DNA of 64,000 bases from Saccharomycopsis fibuligera x Saccharomycopsis cf. fibuligera (lineage: Eukaryota; Ascomycota; Saccharomycetes; Ascoideales; Saccharomycopsidaceae), in the NCBI GenBank assembly GCA_001936135.1, contig CP012817.1, positions 2,542,001 to 2,606,000 of the forward strand, given 5' to 3'. Positions 10,208-19,994 of the stretch are shown in pieces; positions within the stretch are counted from its first letter, which is position 1; each line of letters opens with the position of its first letter. The translations under genes were made by a program, and so were the position numbers. The notes under the pieces were generated by a model. It did not search any database, was not told the origin of the DNA, and worked only from the letters and a program-made list of their open reading frames with translations.

Positions 10208-11455
10208 ATGGCAAAATCTAGCAGCAAAAGTATCACCAAAACGAAAACGAAATCTAGTGGGTCAAATGACATTAATGCCACTATTGAGTTGAAGCAATCA
10301 GAGATTTCTAAAGTGGAAGCTCAATTAAAAGCTCTTAATGATGATTTGTCAAAATTAAAGAAAGAAGCTGAAAAGGCAGAGAAGGCCTCTAAGAAGCAAG
10401 AGGATGTGGAAAAAAAAGAGAAGAAGGATAAAAAGGAAAAGAAAGAAAATAAGAGCAGCAAGAAAGAAGAGCCTAGTGATGATGATTCTAGCGATTCCAG
10501 CGATTCTAGCGATTCTAGCGGTAGCGACAGTGACGATGAAAGCAGCAGCAGTAGTGACAGCGATAGCGATTCTAGTGACAGCGAAGATGACAAGAGTGAT
10601 GTTGTTGAGGAAAAGGGAGAAGAAAATGGTGACAGTAGTGATAGCAGTGACAGTGATTCCGATTCCAATTCCGATTCTAGCAGCTCTGACAGTAGTTCTG
10701 ATTCCGATTCCAGCAGTAGCAGCAGCTCTGACAGTAGTTCTGATTCTGATTCTAGCAGTAGCAGCAGCTCTGACAGTGATTCTAGCTCTGACAGCGATTC
10801 TGATTCCGACAATGGTTCTGATTCCGACAGTGATTCTGATTCTGACTCCGACAGTGGTTCCAATAGTGATTCCGATTCTAACAGCAGTTCTGATGGCGAT
10901 TCTGATTCTGAAGACGAAAAGAAGAATTTTAAGAAAAGAAAATCTACCTCTAGCTCCAGTTCTAGTTCTGATTCCAGCTCCAGTTCTGATTCTGATTCCA
11001 GCTCCAGTTCTGATTCCGATTCCGACTCTGATTCCGATTCTGAATCCACCAAACACGTTAGCAAAAAGGCAAAGACCACTGCTACTGATAAATCTGACAG
11101 CTCAGTTACTCCACCATTATCAGACTCATCATCATCATCGTCATCATCATCATCATCATCGAACTTTTCATCGAGCAAAGAAAAGGTCTTGATTCCTGCT
11201 GAAGTTGAAGAACTTAGACCAGGTCAAAGAAAACATTTTTCTAGAATTGATAGATCAAAGATTTCTTTTGAAGATACTGCATTGACTGATAATACTTATA
11301 AAGGTGCTGCTGGTACTTGGGGTGAATTGGCCAATGACAAATTAGGTAGAGTCAGAGGTAAAGATTTTACTAAGAATAAAAACAAGATGAAGAGAGGTAG
11401 TTACAGAGGCGGCTCTATTACTATGGCAAGTGGTAGTTATAAATTTACTGATTGA
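10208..11455 (+). CDS. SRP40: Srp40/Nopp140-like nucleolar phosphoprotein
   Basis: 415 residues. A lysine-rich, coiled-coil-prone N-terminus (residues 20-90) is followed by about 220 residues of almost pure Ser and Asp/Glu runs (SDSDS type), ideal casein-kinase-2 substrates. The last 80 residues hold the conserved Srp40 C-terminal domain: [53 protein letters not shown]. In yeast and mammals the family chaperones snoRNP assembly and links nucleolus and Cajal bodies. The repeats use Ser codons AGC, AGT, TCT and TCC with GAC/GAT, so the DNA is highly repetitive and large shadow ORFs appear in other frames. A perfect PAC site lies 80 bases upstream, consistent with co-regulation with ribosome-synthesis genes. 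Confidence 0.92.
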   Translation: MAKSSSKSITKTKTKSSGSNDINATIELKQSEISKVEAQLKALNDDLSKLKKEAEKAEKASKKQEDVEKKEKKDKKEKKENKSSKKEEPSDDDSSDSSDSSDSSGSDSDDESSSSSDSDSDSSDSEDDKSDVVEEKGEENGDSSDSSDSDSDSNSDSSSSDSSSDSDSSSSSSSDSSSDSDSSSSSSSDSDSSSDSDSDSDNGSDSDSDSDSDSDSGSNSDSDSNSSSDGDSDSEDEKKNFKKRKSTSSSSSSSDSSSSSDSDSSSSSDSDSDSDSDSESTKHVSKKAKTTATDKSDSSVTPPLSDSSSSSSSSSSSSNFSSSKEKVLIPAEVEELRPGQRKHFSRIDRSKISFEDTALTDNTYKGAAGTWGELANDKLGRVRGKDFTKNKNKMKRGSYRGGSITMASGSYKFTD

Positions 11456-11577
11456 AAGATAACTTAGGAATTGTTCATAGAGAAACAATTTTGTACACGC
11501 CATATTTTCAAGTTGATTTGATGTAGTAACGTTGCTGAATGTGGTGCTGGTGCATGTTAATGAAAAACATTTTTGTG

Positions 11578-11613
<36 letters not shown>

Positions 11614-12064
11614 TCAACATGAGTTGAATTGTAGAGTACAACTTTTCAGAACTTATTATGTTGTATATATTGTATTATATTATTGTGATTTTTTATTTGC
11701 CTCTATTTAATTTAAAAATTAATTTATTTCTCAAAATTTTTCAGACCAATTGTACTGAGATGTCCAGAGAAGTATAAGGAGTCACGCCTATATTTTTTTG
11801 TATTTGTTTTTGTGGAAAGACGTCTGCAAAGGCGCCTTGATTATACCACTCTGAGAATTACATTATTGAGGTAAATACTTTGAGAATATATGACTTACAT
11901 AAATTATTAGCGAGTCACTAACTCTGCAGCTTATTATACCAATTATTCATTCATTTGACAGCTCGTGCAAAACCTTACAAAGAAAAAGACAAAATAAAAC
12001 AAGAGAAAAAATACATAAAGTGTAGAATAAAGGATACCAATCAATCAGCCACCATATACTCAAC
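11456..12064. other. convergent intergenic SRP40 / PRE10
   Basis: 600 bases between two gene ends, AT-rich, with a run of about 33 T at 11580-11612. No gene or RNA is recognised. Confidence 0.6.
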
Positions 12065-13091
12065 CTAATCCTGCATTTCAGCATCTTCTTCGTCTTCTTC
12101 ATCATCGTCCTCATCTTCGTCTTCAGCATATCTTCTGGCCTCAATCAACATAGGGATTGGTATAAACTCATGTCTGCCCTTGGTATGCTCGTCACTAATC
12201 CAACTGACTTCCAACTCAAACTCCTTGTCCTTAAAATCTTCATGTGCTATGTAAATAATTCTCGCAGCTTCTTTCACTGCGTCTTTCACACTCATATTAG
12301 CCAAATCAAGTTTTTCAAGTTCAGACTTAGCAGCTTGTCTTCCTTTGCCCACAGCAATACCATGGTAACCCCAGTACACTCCTGACGGCTCAATCATGTA
12401 CAAATGGTACCCTTGAGGATCTTTGCCACCAAGTATCGTGGCAATACCAAATGGTCTCACAGAGTTAGCAGTGGTGTAAACCTGTACATAGTTACCCAAT
12501 CTTGAGACAATCTGTGGCACCGAAATTGGTTGTTTAAATAAATTTTTGAAATTCTGAGCTTCTTGTCTACCTCTGTTGACAATGTGTCTGGCATCTGGAG
12601 TTAAGCCAGAACTGACAATGCCCACATGTCTATCAATTGTTTGAATTCTCTTATTGGCATCAGCAACTAATAACTTGGAGCTCATAAGTTTTTCTGTGGC
12701 AAACACAATCCCATCTTTACATTTTATCCCAACAGATGTGCCTGAATTTTCTACTGCTTTAGCAGCGTACTCCACTTGAAAGTTTCTTCCATCTGGAGAG
12801 AAAATACTGTTGGATAAATCGTAACCAGTACCAATAGAGGTCTGTAGATTTGGGTTAGTATTGTGCTGTTTTTCCCAAAAAGAATTTAGCGATGCAATGC
12901 ATTGGTAAGATGATATGATACAGATTCTACTGATATGAATGTAAAAGAAAAACAACTGATGTTATTCAACACGACATAGCTAATTGTGAGAATGACACTT
13001 TTAAGTATCATCATCATCATTATCATCATTATTATCAAGCACTTATCAATCCATCCAGATCCACATTACGTCAACCAGATAAACATACCAT
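12065..13091 (-). CDS. PRE10: 20S proteasome subunit alpha7 (Pre10), spliced
   Basis: One of the outer-ring alpha subunits of the 20S proteasome. Exon 1 is only the ATG (13089-13091). Donor GTATGT follows at 13088-13083, a perfect TACTAAC branch site at 12860-12854 and acceptor CAG at 12844-12842. Exon 2 (12841-12065) begins TSIGTGYDLSNSIFSPDGRN, the canonical Pre10 start right after Met. The spliced protein is 259 residues. Family marks are FQVEYAAKAVENSGT, GLTPDARHIVNRGR, NSVRPFGIATILGG and an acidic C-terminal tail (Asp/Glu run), which in this subunit is a known phosphorylated extension. Without splicing the frame would add an unrelated hydrophobic leader, which I reject. A PACE-like motif lies about 170 bases upstream. 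The intron is 247 bases and carries an ATC/CAT microsatellite. Confidence 0.95.
12842..13088 (-). other. PRE10: PRE10 intron directly after the start codon
   Basis: 247 bases, GTATGT donor, TACTAAC branch site 12 bases from the acceptor and CAG acceptor, all on the minus strand. It separates the initiator ATG from the rest of the coding sequence. Confidence 0.9.
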
Positions 13092-13479
13092 TGCTCAATT
13101 ATTCTTTGTTATAGTAAATCCTATTGTATATATAAACCACCGTGGTAAAAGAATCAACAGGTTCTCAAATGATAAAGCTGCAATGAATTGAATGATTGAG
13201 CAAGTCTCTTAGTCTGTCTCAATCTCAGTCCCAAGCGCTGTGCTCTCTGTTTTGAATTTGCCATCAGAAAATAAATGAAAAAACAGCGTACAGCGCCGCC
13301 TTCGTTTTCCCTTACAAGAGGCGCACAGGGCTCGCAACGCAAGAAAGAATTCGGCGATGATGAATGGACTATTGAGTATGGCGATGGCATATATGAAGTA
13401 TATCTTGGGTGATAATAAACGTTTTGAATAAGTGTATACAGCATTACATGATCTCATTTTAGCCTCCGAATGATATGAT
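13092..13479. other. divergent promoter region PRE10 / GEM1
   Basis: 388 bases shared by two divergent genes. Besides the PACE-like site listed separately I see no motif I trust. ORFs here (about 80-96 codons on the minus strand) look like chance frames. Confidence 0.5.
13257..13265 (-). promoter_or_regulatory. PACE-like Rpn4 site of PRE10
   Basis: The minus strand reads GATGGCAAA, an 8/9 match to the proteasome-associated control element GGTGGCAAA. It is about 170 bases upstream of the PRE10 ATG, a distance typical of Rpn4 sites. Confidence 0.4.
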
Positions 13480-15745
13480 ATGTCCTCTCATGCTACGAAA
13501 ACTATAAGAATTGTCGTGTGTGGTGATGAGGGTAAGTAACTTGTATTTAAAAGTTCAAAAGAAATAGATCTCTGACATACATTTTAAGCGATGAGACGAG
13601 CTATGAAAATCAACGAACGTCATCGAACAACTTGGCTAACAAAACTTTCTAGGTGTCGGCAAATCTAGTCTCATCGCTTCTCTAGTCAAAGAAACATTTG
13701 TACCCAATATTCAGCATGTGGTTCCTCCTATATTAATCCCCAGAGATTTCTCCTCTTCACCATATACAGCCAATGCTACTTTATTAATCGATACTTCCAG
13801 CGATGACTTGGAATCGCTCCAAAACGAAATCCGTAACGCCGATGTCATCTGGCTAGTGTATTCGGATCATTTCACATATGAAAGAATCTCTCTTTATTGG
13901 ATGGTGATGTTTCGTAGCATGGGAGTCAATTTACCAGTGGTGCTATGTTCCAACAAAGCAGACTTGGAAGAAAAAGATGAAGCAGGTGGAGTAGGAGGAG
14001 ATGAAGCAACAATGAATGTCATCACTGACGAGTTCATTTCGTTATTGAACGAATTCAAAGAAATTGAGTCAGCAATTCGATGCTCCGCTAAACGAAATTA
14101 TAACGTCAACCAGTGTTTTTACTTGTGTCAACGAGCAGTACTACACCCACTTTCACCGCTTTTTGATTCACAAAAAAACGAACTTAAGCCAGATTTGATT
14201 GACGTTTTAAGTCGAATTTTTTTCCTTTGTGATAAAGACCAAGATGGTTGTTTGAATAACAAGGAACTTTTAGCTTTGCAAAAAAAATGTTTTGGTAAAA
14301 ACCTAGACATTAATGAACTAGACAAGATTAAAAAACGACTAAATACTACAAGACAGGGACTTACTGAAAACGATTTCATAAATTTAAACAAATATTTCGT
14401 TGAGCATGGACGTCATGAAACCACTTGGAGTATTTTGAGAGCATTCCATTATACTGATTCGCTATCATTGGATCCAGATTTCTTGTATCCACGACTCGAT
14501 GTGCCAGAGAATTCTAGTGTTGAATTGAGTCCCGTTGGGTATCGGTTCCTTGTGGATTTGTTTATTCTATTTGATAAAGATAATGACGGCGGATTAAATG
14601 AATTTGAGCTTACAAATTTGTTCAAGCCAACCCCAGGGATACCCAAGATTTGGGATGACTCCAATTTCCCTCATTCAACAGTACGAAATGAGCAAGGGTA
14701 TGTCACTTTGCAAGGATGGTTGGCTCAATGGAGTATGTCAACATTGCTTGATTATAAAGTTACGTTAGAGTACTTTGCCTATTTGGGGTTTGAATTCAAT
14801 CTGGGATACCTACAATCAGTACGAGCTTCGTACAGTAGGAAAATTGGTGGAAGAGGCGGCAGTGGCGGTTATCATAGCAGCAGCAGCAGAAGCAGTTATG
14901 GATCTGAAAATAATAAAGGCAGTGGAAATGGAAATGATGTTGATCGAATCAGAAGCAGCCGAAGTAGTAATAGTAGTAGTTACTATACTAGCAACAATCA
15001 TGCTCCTGTCAACACTATTAGTGCCCTTAAAGTAACCAAACCACGCAAAACTAGAAGAATCAATGGTAAAATTTACCGTACCGCTGTCACCAACCGTACT
15101 GTATTCAACTGTTTCGTTCTTGGAAGCCCTGGTTGTGGCAAAACTTCACTTCTTGACACTTTTCTCCAACGCACATACAATGAAATTTATATACCCACGA
15201 TTCATCCACGCACTGTGGTCAATTCTGTGGAATTGAAGGGAGGTAAGCAACATTACTTGATTCTCGAAGAGTTAGGACAACTTGAACCAGCTATTCTTGC
15301 CAACAATACCAGGCTCCAACAATGCGACGTAATTTGTCTAGTTTATGACTCTTCCAATCCAGATTCGTTTCAATATTTGGTAGACTTGCGCAATGCATAC
15401 CCACAACTAGATGAGCTTCCGTTGGTTTACGTGGCGCTTAAAGCAGATTTAGACAAACAGCAACAACGAAGTGCATTACAACCGGAACATTACACTAAAC
15501 AGATTCAAGTGAATGCTCCATTGCATGTTTCTTGTAATTGGCCAAGTTCTGTGTTAGAATTGTTTTTACAATTGGCTGATGCCGCGCAAAATCCAAGTTT
15601 GTATACTCCCAACATAAGAGACGAACTTCAGGGGGATGATTTGGATAATGTTAAGAATTTTGTGCTTGCGGCTACGACGATTGGGGCGATGTCGGTGATT
15701 ACTACTTGGATTTGGAAAATGTCGTTTTCATCTCATCAGAAATGA
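13480..15745 (+). CDS. GEM1: mitochondrial Rho GTPase Gem1/Miro, spliced
   Basis: Tail-anchored outer-mitochondrial-membrane GTPase controlling mitochondrial morphology, inheritance and ER-mitochondria contacts (ERMES regulator). Exon 1 is 13480-13531, intron 13532-13652 (GTAAGT donor, GGCTAAC branch site, TAG acceptor), exon 2 is 13653-15745; the product is 714 residues. The intron splits the first P-loop: splicing restores GDEGVGKSSL near residues 15-24. Two EF-hands follow, DKDQDGCLNNKE near 211 and DKDNDGGLNEFE near 325. Then come a Ser/Gly-rich linker near 385-430, the second GTPase P-loop GSPGCGKTSLL near 508, and a C-terminal membrane anchor near 690-708. The first GTPase lacks an obvious Rho-type effector region, as in yeast Gem1. 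An in-frame CTG occurs at 14801. Confidence 0.96.
13532..13652 (+). other. GEM1: GEM1 intron
   Basis: 121 bases with a GTAAGT donor, a GGCTAAC branch-like motif at 13634-13640 and a CTAG acceptor ending at 13652. Joining the flanks gives GDEG-VGKSS, an intact P-loop, which validates the call. Confidence 0.92.
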
Positions 15746-16422
15746 AATGATGAAAATGGTACAAGGCAAATATTTTATGATATTCATTGGATTTATAGGT
15801 TTGTTATGAGCTCACATATCCGCATTTATTCTGAATTGTAGTTTGCTAGATCTAAATCTTATAACCAATATTGATTTTGTTTATATACAGTATCTCCTTT
15901 ATTAGTCTATTCATTCAAAAAGAGCAATAATATCTACATGAATAGATTAATTTGTCTGATCTCGGTTTTTAGTAACAAAAAGAAAGTTGAGACTAGCACT
16001 TGGTCAAAATCACGAAGCACCAACTTACATCAAGTGCTAATTATTTCTCAATTTATAGTATCAAATGCTTCGCACAATATCCATGAATTGGAATCCAGTG
16101 TACTTTTTGGTAGTGAATAAATCCTTTGACCCTGGCATGAGCATGTCGGAAGCATGCACAACTGCACCTCAGACTAGATTGTCTTTTGCAATCTGCAAAT
16201 TTAAGCTTTTGGTCAGCCACTGGTCCTTGGCAATGTTATAGATCAAAAACTTTTTCAAGATCAGATAACAGATTTGACAGGTTGATAATGGGCAGGGTTA
16301 CTAAAGCTCTTGTCATTAATTAGCAGCAGTGCCTCACAAAGCTACCCTCATAATCCCGTTTATAGAGATCTAATCCAACAACAGAGCAGCACTAAAGTAA
16401 TAGTTAGCCCCTTCTTTCTGAT
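15746..16422. other. convergent intergenic GEM1 / NSE1
   Basis: 680 bases between two gene ends. I searched all minus-strand frames just beyond the NSE1 stop for a Cys/His-rich RING sequence and found none. A 60-codon plus-strand ORF at 15938 has no recognisable feature. Confidence 0.55.
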
Positions 16423-17082
16423 TTAAGTCCCCTGAGTAGAGCCAAAATTACCATTACCACCGACACCAAAAAGCTGAGACTCAAGCTCCGCCAACAACCT
16501 TAATCCAAGAACATACTGCCCAGCTTTATTTAACCGCAACCAACCGTTATCAATTAAACTTTGAAACAATGCTTGTCCCATAGCCATCAGCTTACCAGTT
16601 TGTTTACGATACTCATTCAAAGCTTCAGAACTACCAATGTAGTAATAGGGCTGACCTTTCTGCTCACCATTTTCTATACAGGATTTGATGATAAAGGTAA
16701 TAGCTTTGATGTCTTCTGCACTGTAATCAGTATTTAATTTCGATGGCGTATCCTCCGCCAAATTTATGAATGAAAAGTAAATGTCATTGTCATTATTGTT
16801 GTCCGTACTGGCGTTCATCTTTTCTTTATGTTTTTTGATCTCATAGTTCATTGGAAGCAACTTCATATTAATATCATCAATTTTGGCCTCTAGAAGCTCG
16901 TATATCTCATAGTTGTTAAGATTACTTATGACATTTCTTGCTTCTTCTGTATTGTAAGTGGCCAAGTAGTAAGTGACAAAGAATTTGGCAAGCTTGCGCT
17001 GAGAAATGGTTTTCACGGAAATGATATATTGCAAGATTGGACGGTGGTCCAATTGGCGGGCTTTAAAAGTGGCAACTTCCAT
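16423..17082 (-). CDS. NSE1: Nse1-like SMC5/6 subunit lacking the RING domain
   Basis: 219 residues. The N-terminus has the Nse1 winged-helix pattern: HRPILQYIISVKTISQRKLAK near 13-33, with a second winged helix near 120-210 ending QSLIDNGWLRLNKAGQYVLG and LRLLAELESQLFG. In Nse1 of other fungi this LxELExxL segment leads directly into a C4HC3-type RING that works with Nse3 in the SMC5/6 DNA-repair and cohesion complex. Here the protein ends 12 residues later in a Gly/Asn/Ser-rich tail, and no RING is encoded downstream in any frame. A real RING loss, an older truncation or an assembly error are the alternatives. It is divergent from BRE2 with an MCB-like hexamer in between. Confidence 0.7.
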   Translation of the reverse strand: MEVATFKARQLDHRPILQYIISVKTISQRKLAKFFVTYYLATYNTEEARNVISNLNNYEIYELLEAKIDDINMKLLPMNYEIKKHKEKMNASTDNNNDNDIYFSFINLAEDTPSKLNTDYSAEDIKAITFIIKSCIENGEQKGQPYYYIGSSEALNEYRKQTGKLMAMGQALFQSLIDNGWLRLNKAGQYVLGLRLLAELESQLFGVGGNGNFGSTQGT

Positions 17083-17134
17083 GGTTGAGTATTGCTGCTG
17101 TTGTGTTTGTTTGGCTTATTGTTTATTGTATAGA

Positions 17135-17140
17135 ACGCGT
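17135..17140. promoter_or_regulatory. MCB-type ACGCGT between NSE1 and BRE2
   Basis: AACGCGTTT, containing the MluI cell-cycle box core ACGCGT, lies 53 bases upstream of NSE1 and 200 upstream of BRE2. MBF control of a DNA-repair gene would be reasonable; single site, tentative. Confidence 0.35.
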
Positions 17141-17339
17141 TTAAATGTTTTCTGAGTGAATTTGGTTAAATAATCGCGTTTTACCCTTACAATCTAAAAA
17201 TTACGTAATCGCTTATCGTTTTCATTTTCGCTTTTCAGATCTTCTGTAAAAACAACATCAATAACATGAACCTCAACATCAACATCAATAACTGCTAACA
17301 CTCGAATTACCAACAGCAACCACAACAAACACTACTATC

Positions 17340-17420
17340 ATGAGTTTAGGGAGCCAGGATGAAACCATTCCCAAGTCAGGGCAAGCTCCAGTGTTGGCTC
17401 AATTGCCTCCACAGCTGTCT

Positions 17421-17457
<37 letters not shown>

Positions 17458-19316
17458 CCACCACCACCACCATACACAACAATATCTCACCATCGTCATC
17501 AGCAACTCCAGCACCAGCACCACTTGCCTCTAGCCTAGCACCACTGCAGCAAACCTCTAGTTCTGCTGCAGCCTTATTACCGATTTTCAGGACCCCGTAT
17601 ACTCTTGCAGATGCTTTAAGTCGGCCGAAATTGCCTACGAAAATCAAACACTGTCGGTTGCCAGTGGCTAGAAATAGGATAAGACTCGAAGGTGAGTTTG
17701 ATAAAAGAGAAGCAAAAAAAGGAGAAGAAGAGAACAGTGACATTAACCAAGAAGAGGAAGAAGATAAGGAGAACAGAAGTAAAAATGATCATGGTAATGG
17801 CGGCAATGACAGCGATGAAGCTATGCACAGCAATACTGACAATGAGAGTGAGCCTGAAACTGGCGAATTCTTGACATTTTACAAAACCGACGACCATCCA
17901 TTCAATAAGCGGGGCTTCAGGTATAAACTAGCAAGACCAAATCCATATAATACCACTACTCTTTACGGCACTTCAGACCTACCACCATACCGCGCCCGAA
18001 TCAGCTACTTTGATCGGTCTCAAGGCACCGCGATTGACAATTCGGCAAGTGCGGTGACTGCGGATGGGGGATGGCGGAGTGCTAGGGCGAATGTTGGGAT
18101 TGTTGAGGGAAAATGGTACTTCGAGTATTTGATTTTGAATGCAGGGCAGGATCCGAATACAGTTGATATTAATCTTGATGATAAAAACAATAATGATACT
18201 AGTAACAATAAAGAAGCTAAAAACAATAATATTGTCAACGGCACTAAGTTGGAGAAGTCTGGTAGCGAAAAGGAAATACCGAATCTGAACACAAACGTCC
18301 ATCAAATACCCCATGTTAGAGTGGGCATTGGTCGTCGAGAAGCATCACTTGACGCTCCCACAGGCTACGACGCCTACGGCTACGCTTTAAGAGATGTCAC
18401 TGGCCAAACTGTCCATTTATCTCGTCCTAAGCGATTCATGAACGAGGGTTTCAAGAGCGGCGATGTATTGGGAATGTTGGTGGAGTTGCCGCTGCTTGAG
18501 AAACAGCGTGAAATTGCCATGGCTCAAGTGAGGCATCGAACGCCAGGGGATCCAGAGGATGCTGAGCGGTTCTTTGGCAATAGTGGTAAAAATAATGCCA
18601 AAAGCGATGACGAGCATAATAAGATCAGCAGTAATAGCAAAAAAGAATCTGCAAATAGCAGCACTAATAGCAATAATAACAAAGAAAACACTGCTGCTCC
18701 TGCTACAAAAAAGAGAAAGAAAACCAAAAAGCTAGAAGATGCCGAGCGCGACCAAATTGGCGATCTTATCAACCATTCCCATACCACCACCTTCGACATC
18801 CAAAGAGACCAAATCCCTATAAAATACAAATCAGAAACCTACTATGAACAATTTGAGTACCGTCCCACCCAGCCGTTTGAACACCTTTTAAACCCAGTGA
18901 CAGTATTTGGCGAGAAGGCGATAAGTGACACCAAGCCATTTAAACCAGCGACATTACCTGAGCTGCGTGTCACAGTGTACAAAAACGGCCAACGTATGGG
19001 CGTCGCTTTTGAGTCATTATATGCTTTCTTACCGCCTAGTTCTAAACTCTTCAAGCAACAGTCGCTGGAGAAGCAGTATAACGATGATGGAGAATTAGGC
19101 TATTTCCCCATGGTTAGCGTGTTCAAGAACGGGGTGGTGCAGTTGAATGGTGGGCCCGAGTGGGTCAAGTTTCCTAAGGACGAAGAGTTACAAGGATGGT
19201 TGGAGAGCGGTGTGGTTAGGGGGTTGAATGAACGGTATGGAGAGAAGATTGTGGAGGACGTGGTTTACGATATTATCGATGAGATTGAATGCGAGTATTT
19301 GGAAGGCAATTGGTAG
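17340..19316 (+). CDS. BRE2: COMPASS subunit Bre2 (Ash2-like SPRY protein)
   Basis: 658 residues. Bre2 binds Sdc1 in the Set1/COMPASS histone H3-K4 methyltransferase in the nucleus. The N-terminus is low-complexity, with a run of about 13 Asn near residue 28 and then Thr and Pro/Ala-rich segments. A split SPRY domain follows: YGTSDLPPYRARISYFDRSQ near 210, GIVEGKWYFEYLILNAG near 254, HVRVGIGRREASLDAPTGYD near 325, and YFPMVSVFKNGVVQLNGGP near 598. Asn/Lys-rich inserts at about 275-315 and 415-455 make it longer than the 505-residue Saccharomyces protein. The C-terminal acidic helix is conserved in Ash2/Bre2, where it meets Sdc1. NSE1 and BRE2 are also close together in Saccharomyces chromosome XII (from memory). 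Confidence 0.9.
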
Positions 19317-19994
19317 TTGGAGCCCAATGTTTATGTATGAGTGCATTAAATGAATATCCTGAAAATTTGAATACCATCGTATTTAATTGACAAACTAACA
19401 GATCTTGAATTCATTTTTATTGTATAGTCTTTCTTAAGTTCTATCATTAAACTGTTTCGCAAATTTTTCTGACATAAACTCGTGAAATACGCAAAACCAG
19501 TTGTTCTACCAAATTGGAAATAGAGATTAAAGAGCAAAAAAAGTTTAGAAAATAAATATGAAAGGAAACGAAAAATTAATTGCAGTCGGTGGAAAGCAAT
19601 CAGTATTTATTGTATGTATCTGCGGTAAAGTAAAATTTTGCTTATGATAAATGAACATATTTCAGCTACAAACGAATTAGCTACTAGTCACATTAAAATT
19701 CTTTAAAAATTTTCATTCATAGATAAATACGAAGACGATCACAAAATGCAAACATAAAAATTGATATATTTCAAATAGATATAAAACAAGAACAAGCAAC
19801 AAAAGAAAAAGAAAAGTAAAGAAGAAAACAAAACATAAACATGGCTTCATGGAAATTTTTTTCAAAAAAAAAAAACCAAAAAAAAAAAAAAAAAATAGAA
19901 AAATTATGTCAGACACAAACTTCAGAAAACATAAAGATTGTCTTCATCACTCAAAGATAGCGAAAAGTGAAAAATGAATTTATTTACCAATAAA
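19317..19994. other. convergent intergenic BRE2 / PFK1
   Basis: 680 bases, very AT-rich, with an A-rich stretch at 19858-19896. Nothing is recognised beyond presumed 3' ends. Confidence 0.6.

Noticed and set aside
10321-11192. Long antisense and out-of-frame ORFs across SRP40
   Set aside because: They are shadows of the Ser/Asp codon repeats; the sense frame has the conserved Srp40 C-terminus.
12842-12955. N-terminal extension of the PRE10 frame (hydrophobic leader)
   Set aside because: It is intron sequence: donor, branch site and acceptor are present and the true start is the ATG exon at 13091.
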